64,000 nucleotides of DNA from Paulinella micropora (taxonomy: Eukaryota > Cercozoa > Imbricatea > Euglyphida). A model generated the notes under the pieces. That model searched no databases. It was given only the letters and a program-made list of their open reading frames with translations, and was not told the origin of the DNA. Below are positions 36,181 to 48,593 of this stretch, one piece after another. The stretch lies in assembly GCA_009731375.1 (NCBI GenBank), contig BJOX01000074.1, forward strand, positions 2,704 to 66,703, in the 5' to 3' direction. Each line of letters begins with the position of its first letter. The first letter of the stretch is position 1. A program made the translations under genes and the position numbers.

Positions 36181-36299
36181 ACACGGATCTGCTCTTAACG
36201 GAAGTGTATGGAGGAACGGATGAGGAATGCTTGAAAAAAGAAAAGAAGAAATTGAAAAGGGAGAACATAAGGGGGGGGGGGGGAGAAAAAAAAAAAAAA

Positions 36300-36474
36300 N
36301 NNNNNNNNNNNNNNNNNNNNNNNNNNNNNNNNNNNNNNNNNNNNNNNNNNNNNNNNNNNNNNNNNNNNNNNNNNNNNNNNNNNNNNNNNNNNNNNNNNNN
36401 NNNNNNNNNNNNNNNNNNNNNNNNNNNNNNNNNNNNNNNNNNNNNNNNNNNNNNNNNNNNNNNNNNNNNNNNNN
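36300..36474. other. Assembly gap, 175 N
   Basis: G-run/A-run on the left and A/G-run on the right. Confidence 0.99.
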
Positions 36475-36784
36475 AAAGGGGGGGGGGGGGAGTAAAAACA
36501 GAAGAAAACCAGGAGTAAAAGGAGAAGAAAACTAGGGAAAAGTAAGGTACTAAGAAGAAGGAAAGGAGCGGCTCCACTTAAAAAGCCAAGAGGATCAAAA
36601 GGGTTCGTAACAAGACTTCGAAAGGAGAAACTACACCAAAGCTGAAAACAAGGGGGGGCGGAGCAAGTTGACGGTGAAACATAATAATCTATTGATATGA
36701 ATGAGAAAGTCGTAGTGTTTGTACTTTCACTACGAAAGAATGTGTATGAATCAAATGCAAAGGCATCCTGCGGGGAATTTCTTC

Positions 36785-37151
36785 CTATAGGTGGCTAGAC
36801 TGTTTTTGAGACGCTATTTCATTCACCACTTCCGCAGCTGCTCTCTGACCTGTCAACAGCTTGCACGCCCTGTGACCTGCATTCCAATCGGCCAAGAGAG
36901 AGAGGATAGATAGAGAGAGAGAGAGAGATAGATAGAGAGAGAAAGGAGAAGTATGTATGTATGTATGTATGTATGTGTGTGTATGTATGTATGTATGTAT
37001 ATATGAAATATGTAGTATGCTTTTGCGCAACAAGGTCCACTTGTTTTCCTAAATTTTTTTTCCTCTTTTCCTCATTAACTATATCTGACATTTTTGATGG
37101 CAGTATCGCACTTGTTTGCAGGCGCCACATAGCAGATGCCTCTGGCTTTTT
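36785..37151 (-). other. Possible exons of an unidentified gene
   Basis: On the - strand, 37151-37041 is bounded by CGTTGCAG and a GTGGAC donor and codes 37 aa (KKPEASAMWRLQTSAILPSK then MSDIVNEEKRKKNLGKQ). Further along, an island to 36785 reads HRACKLLTGQRAAAEVVNEI, ASQKQSSHL and stop after an AATGCAG acceptor. The two do not join in phase directly, so either an exon is missing or one of them is not coding. Confidence 0.22.
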
Positions 37152-37370
37152 CTGCAACGGGAAATAAATGAATGAACAAGTAAGTAAATGAATGGATGTA
37201 TATATATATATTACACATATTCTATAACATTAATATATAAGCTAAGCATAAAGAAACAGCGAAATAAAGAAATAAAGAGATGAAGAAACCAATAAATCAA
37301 GAAATCAAGAAATCAAGAAGTAGAAATAAAGAAATAAAGAATAATAAAGTAATCAAGTAATCAAGTAATA

Positions 37371-37433
<63 letters not shown>

Positions 37434-37833
37434 GGTGGGGTGCCTTATGTGTGCCTAGCCATACGCCTGTAAGTCACATGCCGAAATAGCGACGGGAAGC
37501 ACAATTCTGTTCCCTCAGGGTGCCCTTTCTCGCTTGTTGAGCCCGGAATAAAACCCACAGTGCTCTGTCGGTTTATACTAGACTGTCGAACAGTCTCGAA
37601 ACTCCATCTGCTTACTGGGTCCTCTGTAATGGAGGTGGGAGCTCGTTCTGCAAGGGGCGCTTTATGGAACGAGCCCTGGCCCCGCCTGGTACTAGGGAGA
37701 TTTGGTATTGCCTGTATCAGTCCCTTCCGTGCAAACATCACGGCTTAGCTGGGCATCGGGTTAATACTTTACCCACAGACTTCCTGGTTGACGAAATCAG
37801 AAGCTCCTTTTTTCTGACATTAGTCGATATTTC

Positions 37834-37842
<9 letters not shown>
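37434..37842 (+). repeat. Dispersed repeat family E, copy 2
   Basis: About 409 bp from GGTGGGGTGCCTTATGTG to the ATCT array. It differs from copy 3 at a few positions (TTCTG/TCCTG, GGGTCC/GGGCCC, AGGGAGAT/AGGAAGCT). An ATCT array precedes it. Confidence 0.8.
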
Positions 37843-37874
<32 letters not shown>

Positions 37875-37988
37875 NNNNNNNNNNCACTTGAGGTGTCACT
37901 GACCCTCCCTTGGGCTTGGTTTTTTGAAATGGGTGCCATCTGTCGACAGACAGAGAATTAGGGGATGGTGTGGGTGTGCTGGGCCCGT

Positions 37989-38388
37989 GGTGGGGTGCCT
38001 TATGTGTGCCTAGCCATACGCCTATAAGTCACATGCCGAAATAGCGACGGGAAGCACAATCCTGTTCCCTCAGGGTGCCCTTTCTCGCTTGTTGAGCCCG
38101 GAATAAAACCCACAGTGCTCTGTCGGTTTATACTAGACTGTCGAACAGTCTCGAAACTCCATCTGCTTACTGGGCCCTCTGTAATGGAGGTGGGAGCTCG
38201 TTCTGCAAGGGGCGCTTTATGGAACGAGCCCTGGCCCCGCCTGGTACTAGGAAGCTTTGGTATTGCCTGTATCAGTCCCTTCCGTGCAAACATCACGGCT
38301 TAGCTGGGCATCGGGTTAATACTTTACCCACAGACTTCCTGGTTGACGAAATCAGAAGCTCCTTTTTTCTGACATTAGTCGATATTTC

Positions 38389-38397
<9 letters not shown>
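37989..38397 (+). repeat. Dispersed repeat family E, copy 3
   Basis: Same unit after the 10-N gap at 37875-37884 and an extra ~100 bp leader (37885-37988). The substitutions show it is not simply the same read placed twice. No coding frame recognised. Confidence 0.8.
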
Positions 38398-38456
<59 letters not shown>

Positions 38457-38457
38457 G

Positions 38458-38497
<40 letters not shown>

Positions 38498-38559
38498 CCT
38501 GCCTATCTACCTACCTACCTATCTATCTATCTATCTATCTATCTATTTACCCCGGGGGG

Positions 38560-39000
38560 GATGCAGAGGGCCAGCTGCGCAGTGCTCCGGCCTAAAACCA
38601 AACCCCCTATAATGACGATTTTGTGTCCGCCGTTAATCGCGCGCAGCGCAAGGGCTAAACAGGCAACCAACTCCTGACCATGGCTGATGAAGTCGGGGCG
38701 TGATGCAAAGGGTTGATGAAGTCGGGGTTGTAGAAGGTAACTCACAACGAGCGTGAACTCCTGAAACCTCGACTTGCTTGTGGCATCATCTCCTTAGGGC
38801 ACACGCTCCTGGGGAGTGTTCTAGTGTTGTCCCGTATAGTTCAAAAGGGCTCGGCTACCTTTCGGCTTGAACTGGGCACAGACACCAACCACAGCGAGAC
38901 AGTGGTTGGTGTGCAGCTTGGCCGGTGCTGAAAGTTCTTGTCCGGGGGTAGTATAGGAGGCCATGGCTTTTCAAGCTAAGCCACGCCCATAGATTAAACA
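38560..39000. other. Non-repetitive stretch with a perfect hairpin, no gene seen
   Basis: Contains ACACCAACCAC (38882-38892) and GTGGTTGGTGT (38902-38912), an 11-bp perfect stem with a 9-nt loop. It may be the end of a dispersed element. Only short open frames otherwise. Confidence 0.45.
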
Positions 39001-39057
39001 TATCTATCTATTTACCCATCTATTTACCTATCTATATACCTACCTATCTATCCATCC

Positions 39058-39094
<37 letters not shown>

Positions 39095-39166
39095 ATCTAT
39101 CTATCTATCTATCTATAGTATCTAGTATCTATTTACCTATCTATATACCTACCTATCTATCCATCC

Positions 39167-39244
<78 letters not shown>

Positions 39245-39396
39245 AGTATCTAGTATCTACTAGCTATCTAGCTATCTAGTTAGCTACCTACCTACCTACC
39301 TACCCTCTATTAATATGTCTGTTTACCTGTTTGTCTATCTATCTATCTATCTATCTATCCATCCATCCATCCATCCATCCATCTATCTATCTATCC

Positions 39397-39454
<58 letters not shown>

Positions 39455-39680
39455 GTGTCTGTCTGTCTATCTATCTGCCTACCTATCTATCTGTCTGTCT
39501 ATCTATGCCCTTATTTGCCATGCATACATAATACACTTACTTCTCGCGTTGCCCACACTGGTTCCACGAACACAACTAAACAGCACATACCATACAGTTT
39601 ATTGTATGCATGTATGTATGTATGTATGTATGAATGTATGAATGTATGTGTATGTGTGTATATGTGTATGTATGTAGATG
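39001..39680. repeat. ATCT/ATCC arrays and ATGT
   Basis: Two successive ATCT blocks share a TATAGTATCTAGTATCTA break (39115, 39240), showing duplication of a ~125-bp unit; ATGT 39605-39680. Confidence 0.85.
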
Positions 39681-39723
39681 AATGGGGCGACCGGCGGAGA
39701 AGCTTGATGCTGCCACCCTAGGA

Positions 39724-39762
<39 letters not shown>

Positions 39763-39990
39763 TGTATCGGTGTCTGTCTGTCGGTCTGTATGTCTGTAGG
39801 TCTGTCTGTATGTATGCATGTATGCATGCGTGAATGTATCTGCATGTATTTGCATGTATGCTTGTGTTTATGTGCGTGTCTTTGCGCGCGCGCGTGTGTG
39901 TGTGTGTGTGTGTGTGTGAATGTGCTTGCCTTTATGTGTTGTGTGCGTGTTGTCTTTGTGGTGTGTGCGTGTGTGTGTGTGGTCTGCTAC

Positions 39991-40373
39991 CGGAGCCTGT
40001 TAGGTCGGCTGCTTCGAGCGATCTTTGCTCCTGCGTCGCTTGTTGCGCTTGTGGTAGGGCTTGTGCCTGTTGCGGTTGACGTCGATGCTGCGCTTGCTGT
40101 TGCTGTGATGCTGGTTGTTGTTTTTTTTTGTTTCTCGTGTGCTGGTTGCTGCTGCTGCCGCTCGCGGCGCTGTTGCTGCGCTTGTCGCTTCTCTTGCCTC
40201 TCTTCTTCTTCCTCCTCCTCCTCCTCCTCCTCCTCCTCTTCTTCTTCTTCTTCTTCTTCTTCTTCTTCTTCTTTTTCTTCTTCTTCTTCTTCTTCTTCTT
40301 CTTCTTCTTCTTCTTCTTCTTCTTCTTCTTCTTCTTGTAATCTCCAGGCTTGCTTTTTCCGGGCAGATGCAGC
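39991..40373 (-). CDS. Candidate exon coding a Glu- and Gln-rich, probably coiled-coil segment
   Basis: A 383-nt open frame runs from an acceptor (TCTGCTAAG) at 40374 to a donor (CCG-GTAGCA) at 39991. It begins AASARKKQAWRLQ, then a long Glu run encoded by the GAA/GGA repeat, then ERQEKRQAQQQRRERQQQQP and a Ser/Thr-rich end. The flanking non-repeat residues share the frame of the Glu run, which supports coding rather than chance. No family is recognised. The other - strand frame over the same stretch is Lys-rich and also long, so the frame is not certain. Confidence 0.35.
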
Positions 40374-40385
40374 CTTAGCAGAGAC

Positions 40386-40440
<55 letters not shown>

Positions 40441-40680
40441 AAGAGAGAGAACACACACACACACAAACACACACAAACACACACACAACAAGACAGTGAT
40501 GAGAAACACTGAAATGTAAGTAAGGGAGTGGATGGGCGTAAGAAGAAGAGATGAAGAAGAAGAAGAAGAAAAAGAAGGAGAAGGAGGAGGAGGAGGAGGA
40601 GGAGGAGAAGGAGAAGAAGAAGAAGAAGAAGAAGAAGAAGAAGAAGAAGAAGAAGAAGAAGAAGAAGAAGAAGAAGAAGA
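40197..40680. repeat. TTC, GA, CA and GAA/GGA arrays
   Basis: TTC 40197-40336 lies within the E-rich candidate exon (as GAA on the - strand). GA 40387-40448, CA 40450-40490, GAA/GGA 40545-40680. Confidence 0.9.
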
Positions 40681-40683
40681 CCG

Positions 40684-41180
40684 CCTTTATCAATTACTTT
40701 CATGCAAATAACCTTGTCCCTAACCCAACCAAGATCCAATATACAACTTTCCATAAAGATCCTTTTAACATTCACCTCGCAATAAATAGTCAGGTGATAG
40801 AGCAATTCCAACAAGCTAAGCTTCTTGGCACCGTAACCTTAAATACCACCAAGTGCATAATATGATTACCAAAGTCTACCATATGGTCCAGATCCTAGCC
40901 TATGCCAATAAGCTTCTACCTAAACAACTGTACTATTCCATGTATACCCACACCTCATATATAACATCAGTATATGGGGCACACAAGATGAAAGCAAAAA
41001 ATATACACAACCCCTAGTCAATATCCATAAGCGTATCATACGCCTATTACTACAAGCAGCCCCGCGCACCCATACCGTCCCACTACTACATAAACTAAAA
41101 CTCCTAGACCTCTATAACATACAAAGAAAGAGTACCCGACCATATCCCGCATAACCAAACTGAGCCAAATCAAAACAGGA
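40684..41180 (+). mobile_element. Degenerate non-LTR retrotransposon fragment, C-terminal RT region
   Basis: Three frames in turn give the typical order of a LINE reverse-transcriptase C-terminal part: NPTKIQYTTFHKDPFNIHLA, IEQFQQAKLLGT; then ITKVYHMVQILAYANKLLPK, QLYYSMYTHTSYI; then SIWGTQDESKKY, NIHKRIIRLLLQAAPRTHTV and LLHKLKLLDLYNIQ. At least two frameshifts separate them, so it is a pseudogene. A GAA array abuts its 5' end. The sequence 41180-41500 holds nothing I recognise. Confidence 0.65.
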
Positions 41181-41522
41181 TTTAAGAAATACTTACTAAC
41201 TAATGAGGCTCATAACGCCGGACTCGAAATATATAAACAACTATAATCCAGACACTGGTCACTGCCTCGGCCAGCGATTTGTTTTAGGCAATAGCTCTTA
41301 GCAGTTTCCTTGTTAAAGATGTTAGCATTAGTTTGCGTTAAATGCGGGTCGTTTCTGTCTATAAATAGTTTTCTTTTTTGGGAGTACCGAGTGTAAATCA
41401 TGGCTGTGTGTGGTGGTAATGCTGGTGTACTTATGATCATGAATTGGTTGATGTTTTATTTTTGTTGAATGTACATATATGTGTACTTCAATACAATTTT
41501 TCTCTAGATAAAAAGAATCTAT

Positions 41523-41523
41523 C

Positions 41524-41554
<31 letters not shown>

Positions 41555-42125
41555 AAGAAGAAGAAGAAGAAGAAGAAGAAGAAGACGAAGAAGAAGAAGA
41601 AGAAGAAAAGAAGAAGAAGAAGAAGAAGGAGAAGGAGGAGGAGGAGGAGGAGGAGGAGGAGAAGAAGAAGAAGAAGAAGAAGAAGAAGAAGAAGAAGAAG
41701 AAGAAAAGAAGAAGAAGAAGGAGAAGGAGGAGGAGGAGGAGGAGGAGAAGAAGAAGAAGAAGAAGAAGAAGAAGAAGAAGAAGAAGAAGAAGAAGAAGAA
41801 GAAGAAGAAGAAGAAGAAAGGAGGAAGAAGAAGAAGAAGAAGAAGAAGAAGAAGAAGAAGAAGAAGAAGAAGAAGAAGAAGAAGAAGAAGAAGGAGGAGG
41901 AGGAGGAGGAGGAGGAAGAGGAGGAGGAGGAGGAGGAGGAAAGGAGGAGGAGGAGGACGACGAAGAGGATGAGGAGGACGAGGAGGAGGAGGACGAGGAC
42001 GAGGAGGAGGACGAGGAGGAGGAGGAGGAGGAGGAGGAGGAGGAGGAGAAGAAGAAGAAGAAGAAGAAGAAGAAGAAGAAGAAGAAGAAGAAGAAGAAGA
42101 AGAAGAAGAAGAAGAAGAAGAGAGA
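41523..42125. repeat. 600-bp GAA/GGA purine array
   Basis: Continuous purine-rich strand of GAA and GGA blocks with a few GAC triplets, the longest pure purine tract in the window. Confidence 0.9.
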
Positions 42126-42417
42126 GATAGAATACGTGTCGTCCTTGCTGCTCCAACTTTGGCCTCTTTCGTAAAAACCAAGCTACGAACATCAAAATTA
42201 ATAAATATACACACGTATATAAAATAAATACAAACGTATGTATACATAAATACACATATAATAAATAGATAAATACATACATAAATACTATGTTTATGTA
42301 TGTATGTATATATGTATGCATGTATGTATGTATGTATGTGTATGTATGTATATGTATGTATATGTTTGTGTGTATGTATGCGAGTGAATGAGTGCGTATG
42401 TAACCTTGGGGCTGCTC

Positions 42418-42860
42418 GCGGGTCTCAACTTCTTTTCGACTATACTGCAATGTGCAAACAAATACACATGCACACTTACACATAGATGCAAATATTCTCA
42501 ACTTGCCTCCGGATATCGTGTTATATACAAACCAGTACACATACGCACTTACACACACATACACAATTTTAATTTTGTCTCAACCTCCCTCTGACTATCC
42601 TGCTATATACAAACAAACACACATGTACACTTACACTCACATACATAATTAGTCTCAACTTCCCTCCGACTGTCCCGCTGTATGCAAAACAAATACACAT
42701 ACTGCTTAACACAAATGAAGACTTCAACTTCCCTCAGACTGCCCTGCTGGCGCAAACAATAGATATACACAATTCAAAACTCATACAGAAATAGTCTCAA
42801 CTTCCCTCCAGCTGTCCTGCTATGTGAAAACAAATACTCATACACACTGACATACACTCT
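42418..42860. repeat. Minisatellite, period about 74 bp, six units
   Basis: Units begin near 42424, 42498, 42578, 42652, 42722 and 42795 with GTCTCAACTTCCCTCCGACT and continue TGTCCTGCTATATACAAACA and CA-rich spacer. Diverged 15-25% by eye. Confidence 0.7.
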
Positions 42861-43458
42861 GATACACACGAACGTACATACATACATACATACCTTTCGT
42901 CTCTTAGTTTTGTGTGTGGGCGCAGTACGGGAAGAATTACTCACTGCAGCGAAGAAACACATTATACATACATACATACATACATTACATTACATTAAAT
43001 TACATTACATTACATTACATTATATTATATTACATTACATTACATTACATTCCATTCCATTCCATTACATTCCAATGCATTGCATTGCATTGCATTGCAT
43101 TGCATTGCAATACATTACATTACATTACATTACATTACATTCCAGTCCATTCCATTCCATTCCATTCCATTACATGACATGACATTACATACATACATAC
43201 ATGCATGCATGCATGCATGCTGCATGCATACATGCACGCATACATGCATGCATACATACACACATACATACATACATACATACATACATACATACATACA
43301 TACATACGTACATAAATGCGTACGTGCAGACAGACAGACATACATACATGCGTACGTGCAGACAGATAGACAGACAGACAGGCGTCCATGAATGCATGCG
43401 TACATGCATGCATGGATGCATAGAACATACATAGATACATTACATACATACATACATA

Positions 43459-43790
43459 CGTAAACCGGAAAATCCCCGCAACCACCGTGTGAAAGTTTAC
43501 TTATGTATATATGTATGTGTGTAAGTACGTACGTACGTACATATGTAGGTATGTATGTGTATGTATGTATGTATGTATGCATTAGATATATATACAATAC
43601 CAAATACAGAAATACATGAATAGATAGATAAGATGAATGGATAGATGGATACATACATACATATACATACATACATACATACATACATACATACATACAT
43701 GCATACATACATACATACATACATACATACATACATACATACGTAAACCGGAAAATCCCCGCAACCACCGTGAAAGTTTACTTATGTATA
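43459..43790. repeat. Two ~50-bp unique islands of identical sequence
   Basis: GTAAACCGGAAAATCCCCGC to GAAAGTTTACTTATG occurs at 43459 and 43742 (the second lacks a TG). Ends GTAAAC/GTTTAC are inverted. Both sit between CATA and ATGT arrays, so strand bias of the repeat switches at each island. Confidence 0.6.
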
Positions 43791-43844
43791 TATATGTATG
43801 TGTGTATGTATGCATGCATGCATGTATGTATGTATGTATATATG

Positions 43845-43878
<34 letters not shown>

Positions 43879-44163
43879 TTCATGCAGGCATGTATGCATG
43901 TATGTATGTATGTATGTATGTATGTATGTATGTATGTATGTACGTATGTATGTATGGATGTATATACGTATGTATGTATGTATGTATGTGTATGTATGTA
44001 TGTACGTGTGTACGTATGTATGTACGAACGTTCTCCTGTCACATTTCAATCTTGTTGCTTGTCTGCCGATACAGATGATACTGATACTTACTTACTTACT
44101 TAATTACTTACTTTCTTTCTTACTTACTCACTTACTTGCTTACTTACTTACTTACTTACGTAA

Positions 44164-44201
<38 letters not shown>

Positions 44202-44503
44202 GGCTGGGAAGTCATGTAGAGCGGAAAAGTTTCGTTCAGAATCTACATGTATGTATGTATGTATGTCTGTCTGTCTGTATGTATGTATGTATGTATGCAT
44301 GTATGCATGCATGTATGTATGTATGTATGCATGTGTGCATGTATGTAGGTACGTATGCATGTAGGTATGTATGTATGTATGTATGTATGTATGTATGTAT
44401 GTATCTGTGTATGTATCTATGTATGTATGTATGTATGTATGTATGTATTAGATGTACATACAATACAAACCAAACACAGAAAGAAATGGATAATGGATGG
44501 ACG

Positions 44504-44709
44504 GATAGATATGTTCGGTCTATCAGCTTTGTATATCCGAAGACATCGATTCCACCCCGTCATCCGGATATGGCTGGGCAGCAGGCTGGAGATGGGCACT
44601 GAGCCCTAGATTCATGCAGTCTGACGCTTCTATGCGTGCCCTCTTGCGGAGCCTTTCAGTGTTTGGATCGGAGGGGTTGGGATTGGGAGCATTCCCGGGC
44701 GCATATTTT

Positions 44710-44755
<46 letters not shown>

Positions 44756-44757
44756 AC

Positions 44758-44825
<68 letters not shown>

Positions 44826-44928
44826 TGTTTGGTCTATCAGCTCTGCATATCCGAAGAGGCATCCATTCCATCCCGCCGCCAATTGGCGACTGGGTAGCGG
44901 GCTGGGCATGAGTACTACGCTCGATAGC

Positions 44929-44930
<2 letters not shown>
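44504..44930. repeat. Two diverged ~105-bp copies within GATA arrays
   Basis: 44504-44615 and 44820-44930 share GATAGATATGT-GGTCTATCAGC, ATATCCGAAGA and GGGCAGCAGGCTGG-type sequence. The first overlaps the candidate last exon of the - strand gene, so the second is probably a decayed exon copy. Confidence 0.55.
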
Positions 44931-45018
<88 letters not shown>

Positions 45019-45041
45019 TATAGATAGACACATAGATAGAC

Positions 45042-45084
<43 letters not shown>

Positions 45085-45121
45085 CAGACAGACATAGATA
45101 GACAGATAGATAGATAGATAG

Positions 45122-45169
<48 letters not shown>

Positions 45170-45689
45170 CAAACCTTTTTTAGTTTGCTGGCCGCGCGGT
45201 CGCAGCCGAAGTGCAACAACAACTGTACGTACGTATGTACGTACGTACGTACGTATGTATGTATGCTATGTATGCTATGCATGCTATGTATGCTATGTAT
45301 GCTATGTATGGCATGAACGTTATGTGCGTTTTATATGTTATGTACGCTATGTATGTTATGTACGTTATGTACGTTATGTACGTTATGTACGTTATGTATG
45401 TCATGCATGTTATGCATGTATGCATGTATGGATGGATGGATGGATGGATGAATGGATGGATGGATGCATGCATGTATGTATGGATGGATGGATGGATGGA
45501 TGGATGGATGGATGGATGGATGGATGGATGGATGGATTGACGTGTGCATGCATGTATTAATGTGTACGTGTGTACGTGCATTTTTTGTACATATGAATGT
45601 AATGTATGTGTGCAGTTACCTGGCACATGTCTTCGGCGCGTAGCAACGAGCCTAGACAACGCAGTCAAAGTGAGCTACATCGACCAAGC

Positions 45690-45779
<90 letters not shown>

Positions 45780-46020
45780 TAGATGCCTATAAGTAAATAT
45801 CCAAAAAGAGAGATAGATCAAGGGGTCCACACTACTTGGTGCAGGTTTGCCTACCACTGCCTCGAATACGTAGATTGATATATATACATATATAGACAGA
45901 GAGAGAGATAGAGAGATTGAGAGATAGGTAGGTAGGCAGGCAGGCAGGCAGGTAGGTAGAATAGATAGATGGATAGATAGATGGAAAGATAGATGGAAAG
46001 ATAGGTAACTAGATAGATAA

Positions 46021-46111
<91 letters not shown>

Positions 46112-46594
46112 TCTGATAGATAGATAGATAGATGAGATAAACCGTTTGGTGCTCGTTTGCCTAGCACTCCCTGGGATTTGAACACATTCATTTTCTGCAT
46201 ACATACATACATGCATACATACATACATACATACATACAAATACATAGGCTCCTTCGAAGAACATAGGGTCTTGGCTGTGCTTAGGTAGATAGGTAAGTA
46301 AAATGGTAGGTAGGTAGGTAGGTAGGAAGGCAGGCAGGTAGGTAGAATAGATGGATAGATGGATAGATAGATGGAAAGATAGATGGAAAGATAGATGGAA
46401 AGATAGATAGATAGATAGATAGGATATAGGAAGTGAGTATGTATGTATGATGTATGTACGTACGTACGTACGTATGTACGTATGTATGTATGTATGTATG
46501 TATGTATGTATGTATATGTATGCATGCATGCATGAATGTCTGTATGTATGTATGTATGTATGTGTGTGTAGGTATATGTATGTATATATGTATG

Positions 46595-46628
<34 letters not shown>

Positions 46629-46978
46629 TGTATGTATGTACGTATGTGTGTGTCTCTGCGTGTGTGTGTGTCTGCGTGTGAGTGTGTGTGTGTGTGTGTG
46701 CGTCTGTGTTTCTGTGTGTGTATTGTGTGTGTGCGTATGTGTTGTGTGTGTGTGTGTGTGTGTGTCTTGTGTGTGTGTGTGTGTGTGTGTGTGTTTGTGC
46801 GTGCGTGCGTGTGTTTGTGTGTGTGTGTGTATGTGTGTGTGTGTGTGTGTCTGCCTGTGTGTCTGTCTGTCTGTCTGTATGCAGGCATGCATACATATAT
46901 ATATGTATATATATATAAATAGATAGATAGATAGATAGAAAGATAGATAGATAGATAGACAGATAGATGGTTTGATAG

Positions 46979-47024
<46 letters not shown>

Positions 47025-47141
47025 GTAGATAGGTAGGATGAATAGCTAGGATAGATTTCTAGCTAGCTAGATAGATAGATATTTAGATAGATAGATAGAT
47101 AGATAGATAGACAGATAGATAGATGGATAGATAGTGGACAT

Positions 47142-47178
<37 letters not shown>

Positions 47179-47211
47179 CAGACAGATAGATAGATAGATA
47201 GACAGATAGAC

Positions 47212-47287
<76 letters not shown>

Positions 47288-47452
47288 GCAAGCATCTTGC
47301 TTGCATGCTGGATGAAGGAGTGCGAATGAGGGAGGAAGCACATACCAGGTCGGAAGCGAAGTGAAGCTGCAGCCCCAGGTTGTTGATGATGGTCTGCCGG
47401 ATGGAGGAACGAATGCTCTGCTCTGAGCATTTTCGTCCCTGAGGCTCCAAGC
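44523..47452 (-). CDS. Candidate five-exon gene, unknown function (5' end not found)
   Basis: Exon-like islands on the - strand join in phase: 47452-47346 (LEPQGRKC...HFASDL, donor GTATGT), 46170-46143 (GVLGKRAPN), 45651-45620 ([10 protein letters not shown], donor GTAACT), 45222-45175 ([16 protein letters not shown]), 44642-44523 ([11 protein letters not shown]...SSDIQS-stop). Each is bounded by AG and GT and separated by GATA, ATGT or GGAT arrays. The join KLKK-RARIE would make a basic, nuclear-signal-like patch, which is only an observation. The last acceptor (GCAAG) is weak; in the same frame the open sequence extends upstream through [17 protein letters not shown] to about 44714. I do not recognise the protein. 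Decayed copies of exons 2 and 5 lie nearby. Confidence 0.42.
44710..47290. repeat. GATA, TACG/TATG, GGAT, GT arrays
   Basis: GATA 44710-44825, 44930-45170, 45690-45780, 46015-46130 and 46915-47286; ATGC/ACGT-type 45225-45425; GGAT 45428-45540; GT 46625-46880. These are introns of the candidate - strand gene. Confidence 0.85.
45835..45865 (-). repeat. Decayed copy of a candidate exon (GVLGKRAPN type)
   Basis: On the - strand GTGGTAGGCAAACCTGCACC parallels GTGCTAGGCAAACGAGCACC of the exon at 46170-46143; the reading becomes VVGKPAPSS. It is surrounded by GATA arrays. Confidence 0.4.
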
Positions 47453-47549
47453 CTACATAGGCGTGTACAAAGCACGACTCATTGAATAGGCCAGAAGTGG
47501 GAAAGCAAGAAAATAAGTCAGTAAGAAGGTAAGTGAGTAAGTAAGGAGC

Positions 47550-48463
47550 AGGCATTCATGCATGCATTCATGCATACATGCATGATGCATGTATGTATGT
47601 ATGTATGTGTGTATGTATGTATGTATGTAAGTGCCTGTGTATGTATGTATGTATGTATGTATGTATGCATGCATGCATGTATGTATGTATGCATGCATGC
47701 ATATGTATGTATGTATATATGTATGTGTGTGTGTGCATGTGTGTGTATGTGTATGTATGTATGTATGTATGTATGTATGCATGTCTGTATGCATGTATGT
47801 ATGCATGTATGTATGTATGTATGTAAGTATGTATGTATGTATGTATGCATATGTATATGTATGTATATGTATGTATGTATGTATGTATGCATGTATGTAT
47901 GTGTGTATGTATGTATGTATGTATGTATGTATGTATGTATGTACACATTTATGTACGTACCTACATACATATCTATGTATGTGTTTGTATGTATTTATGT
48001 ATTTATGTATGTATGTACACGTATGTATGTATGTATGTACACGTATGTATGTATGTATGTATGTATGTATGTATGTATGTATGTATGTATGTACATGTAT
48101 GTATGTATGTATGTATGTATGCATGTATGTATGTATGTATGTATGTCTGTATGTATGTATGTATGTATGTATGTACGTATGCATGTATGTATGTATGTAT
48201 ATGTATGTATGTGTATGTTATATATGTATGTATATGTAATGTAACATTATGTATGCATGTATGTAAATATGTATTTATGTATGTGTATGTATGTATCTAT
48301 GTATGTATGTATGTATGTATGTATGTATGTATGTACATATGTATGTATGTACATACATATGTATGTATGTATGTACATACATATATATGTACGTATGACA
48401 TATGTATGTATGTACATACATACATATGTACATATGTATGTACATATGTATGTATGTATGTAC

Positions 48464-48494
<31 letters not shown>

Positions 48495-48560
48495 TGTATG
48501 TTGATACATGGTTGATATGCATGTATGTTGATATGCATGTATGCATGTACGTACGTATGT
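47550..48560. repeat. 1-kb ATGT array
   Basis: ATGT with TGCA and TACA variants, no unique islands. Confidence 0.9.
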
Positions 48561-48593
48561 ACCTATGTACTTACGTACCTGAAGTACGTATGT

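Larger units (their letters stand above)
42200..44455. repeat. ATGT, CA, TACAT pentamer, CATA and CTTA arrays
   Basis: TACAT/TTCCAT/TTGCAT pentamers 42975-43180, CATA and ATGT blocks 43185-44030, CTTA 44085-44200, ATGT 44250-44455. Confidence 0.85.

Noticed and set aside
42418-42860. CRISPR-like array
   Set aside because: Eukaryotic context; units are diverged tandem copies without unique equal-length spacers.
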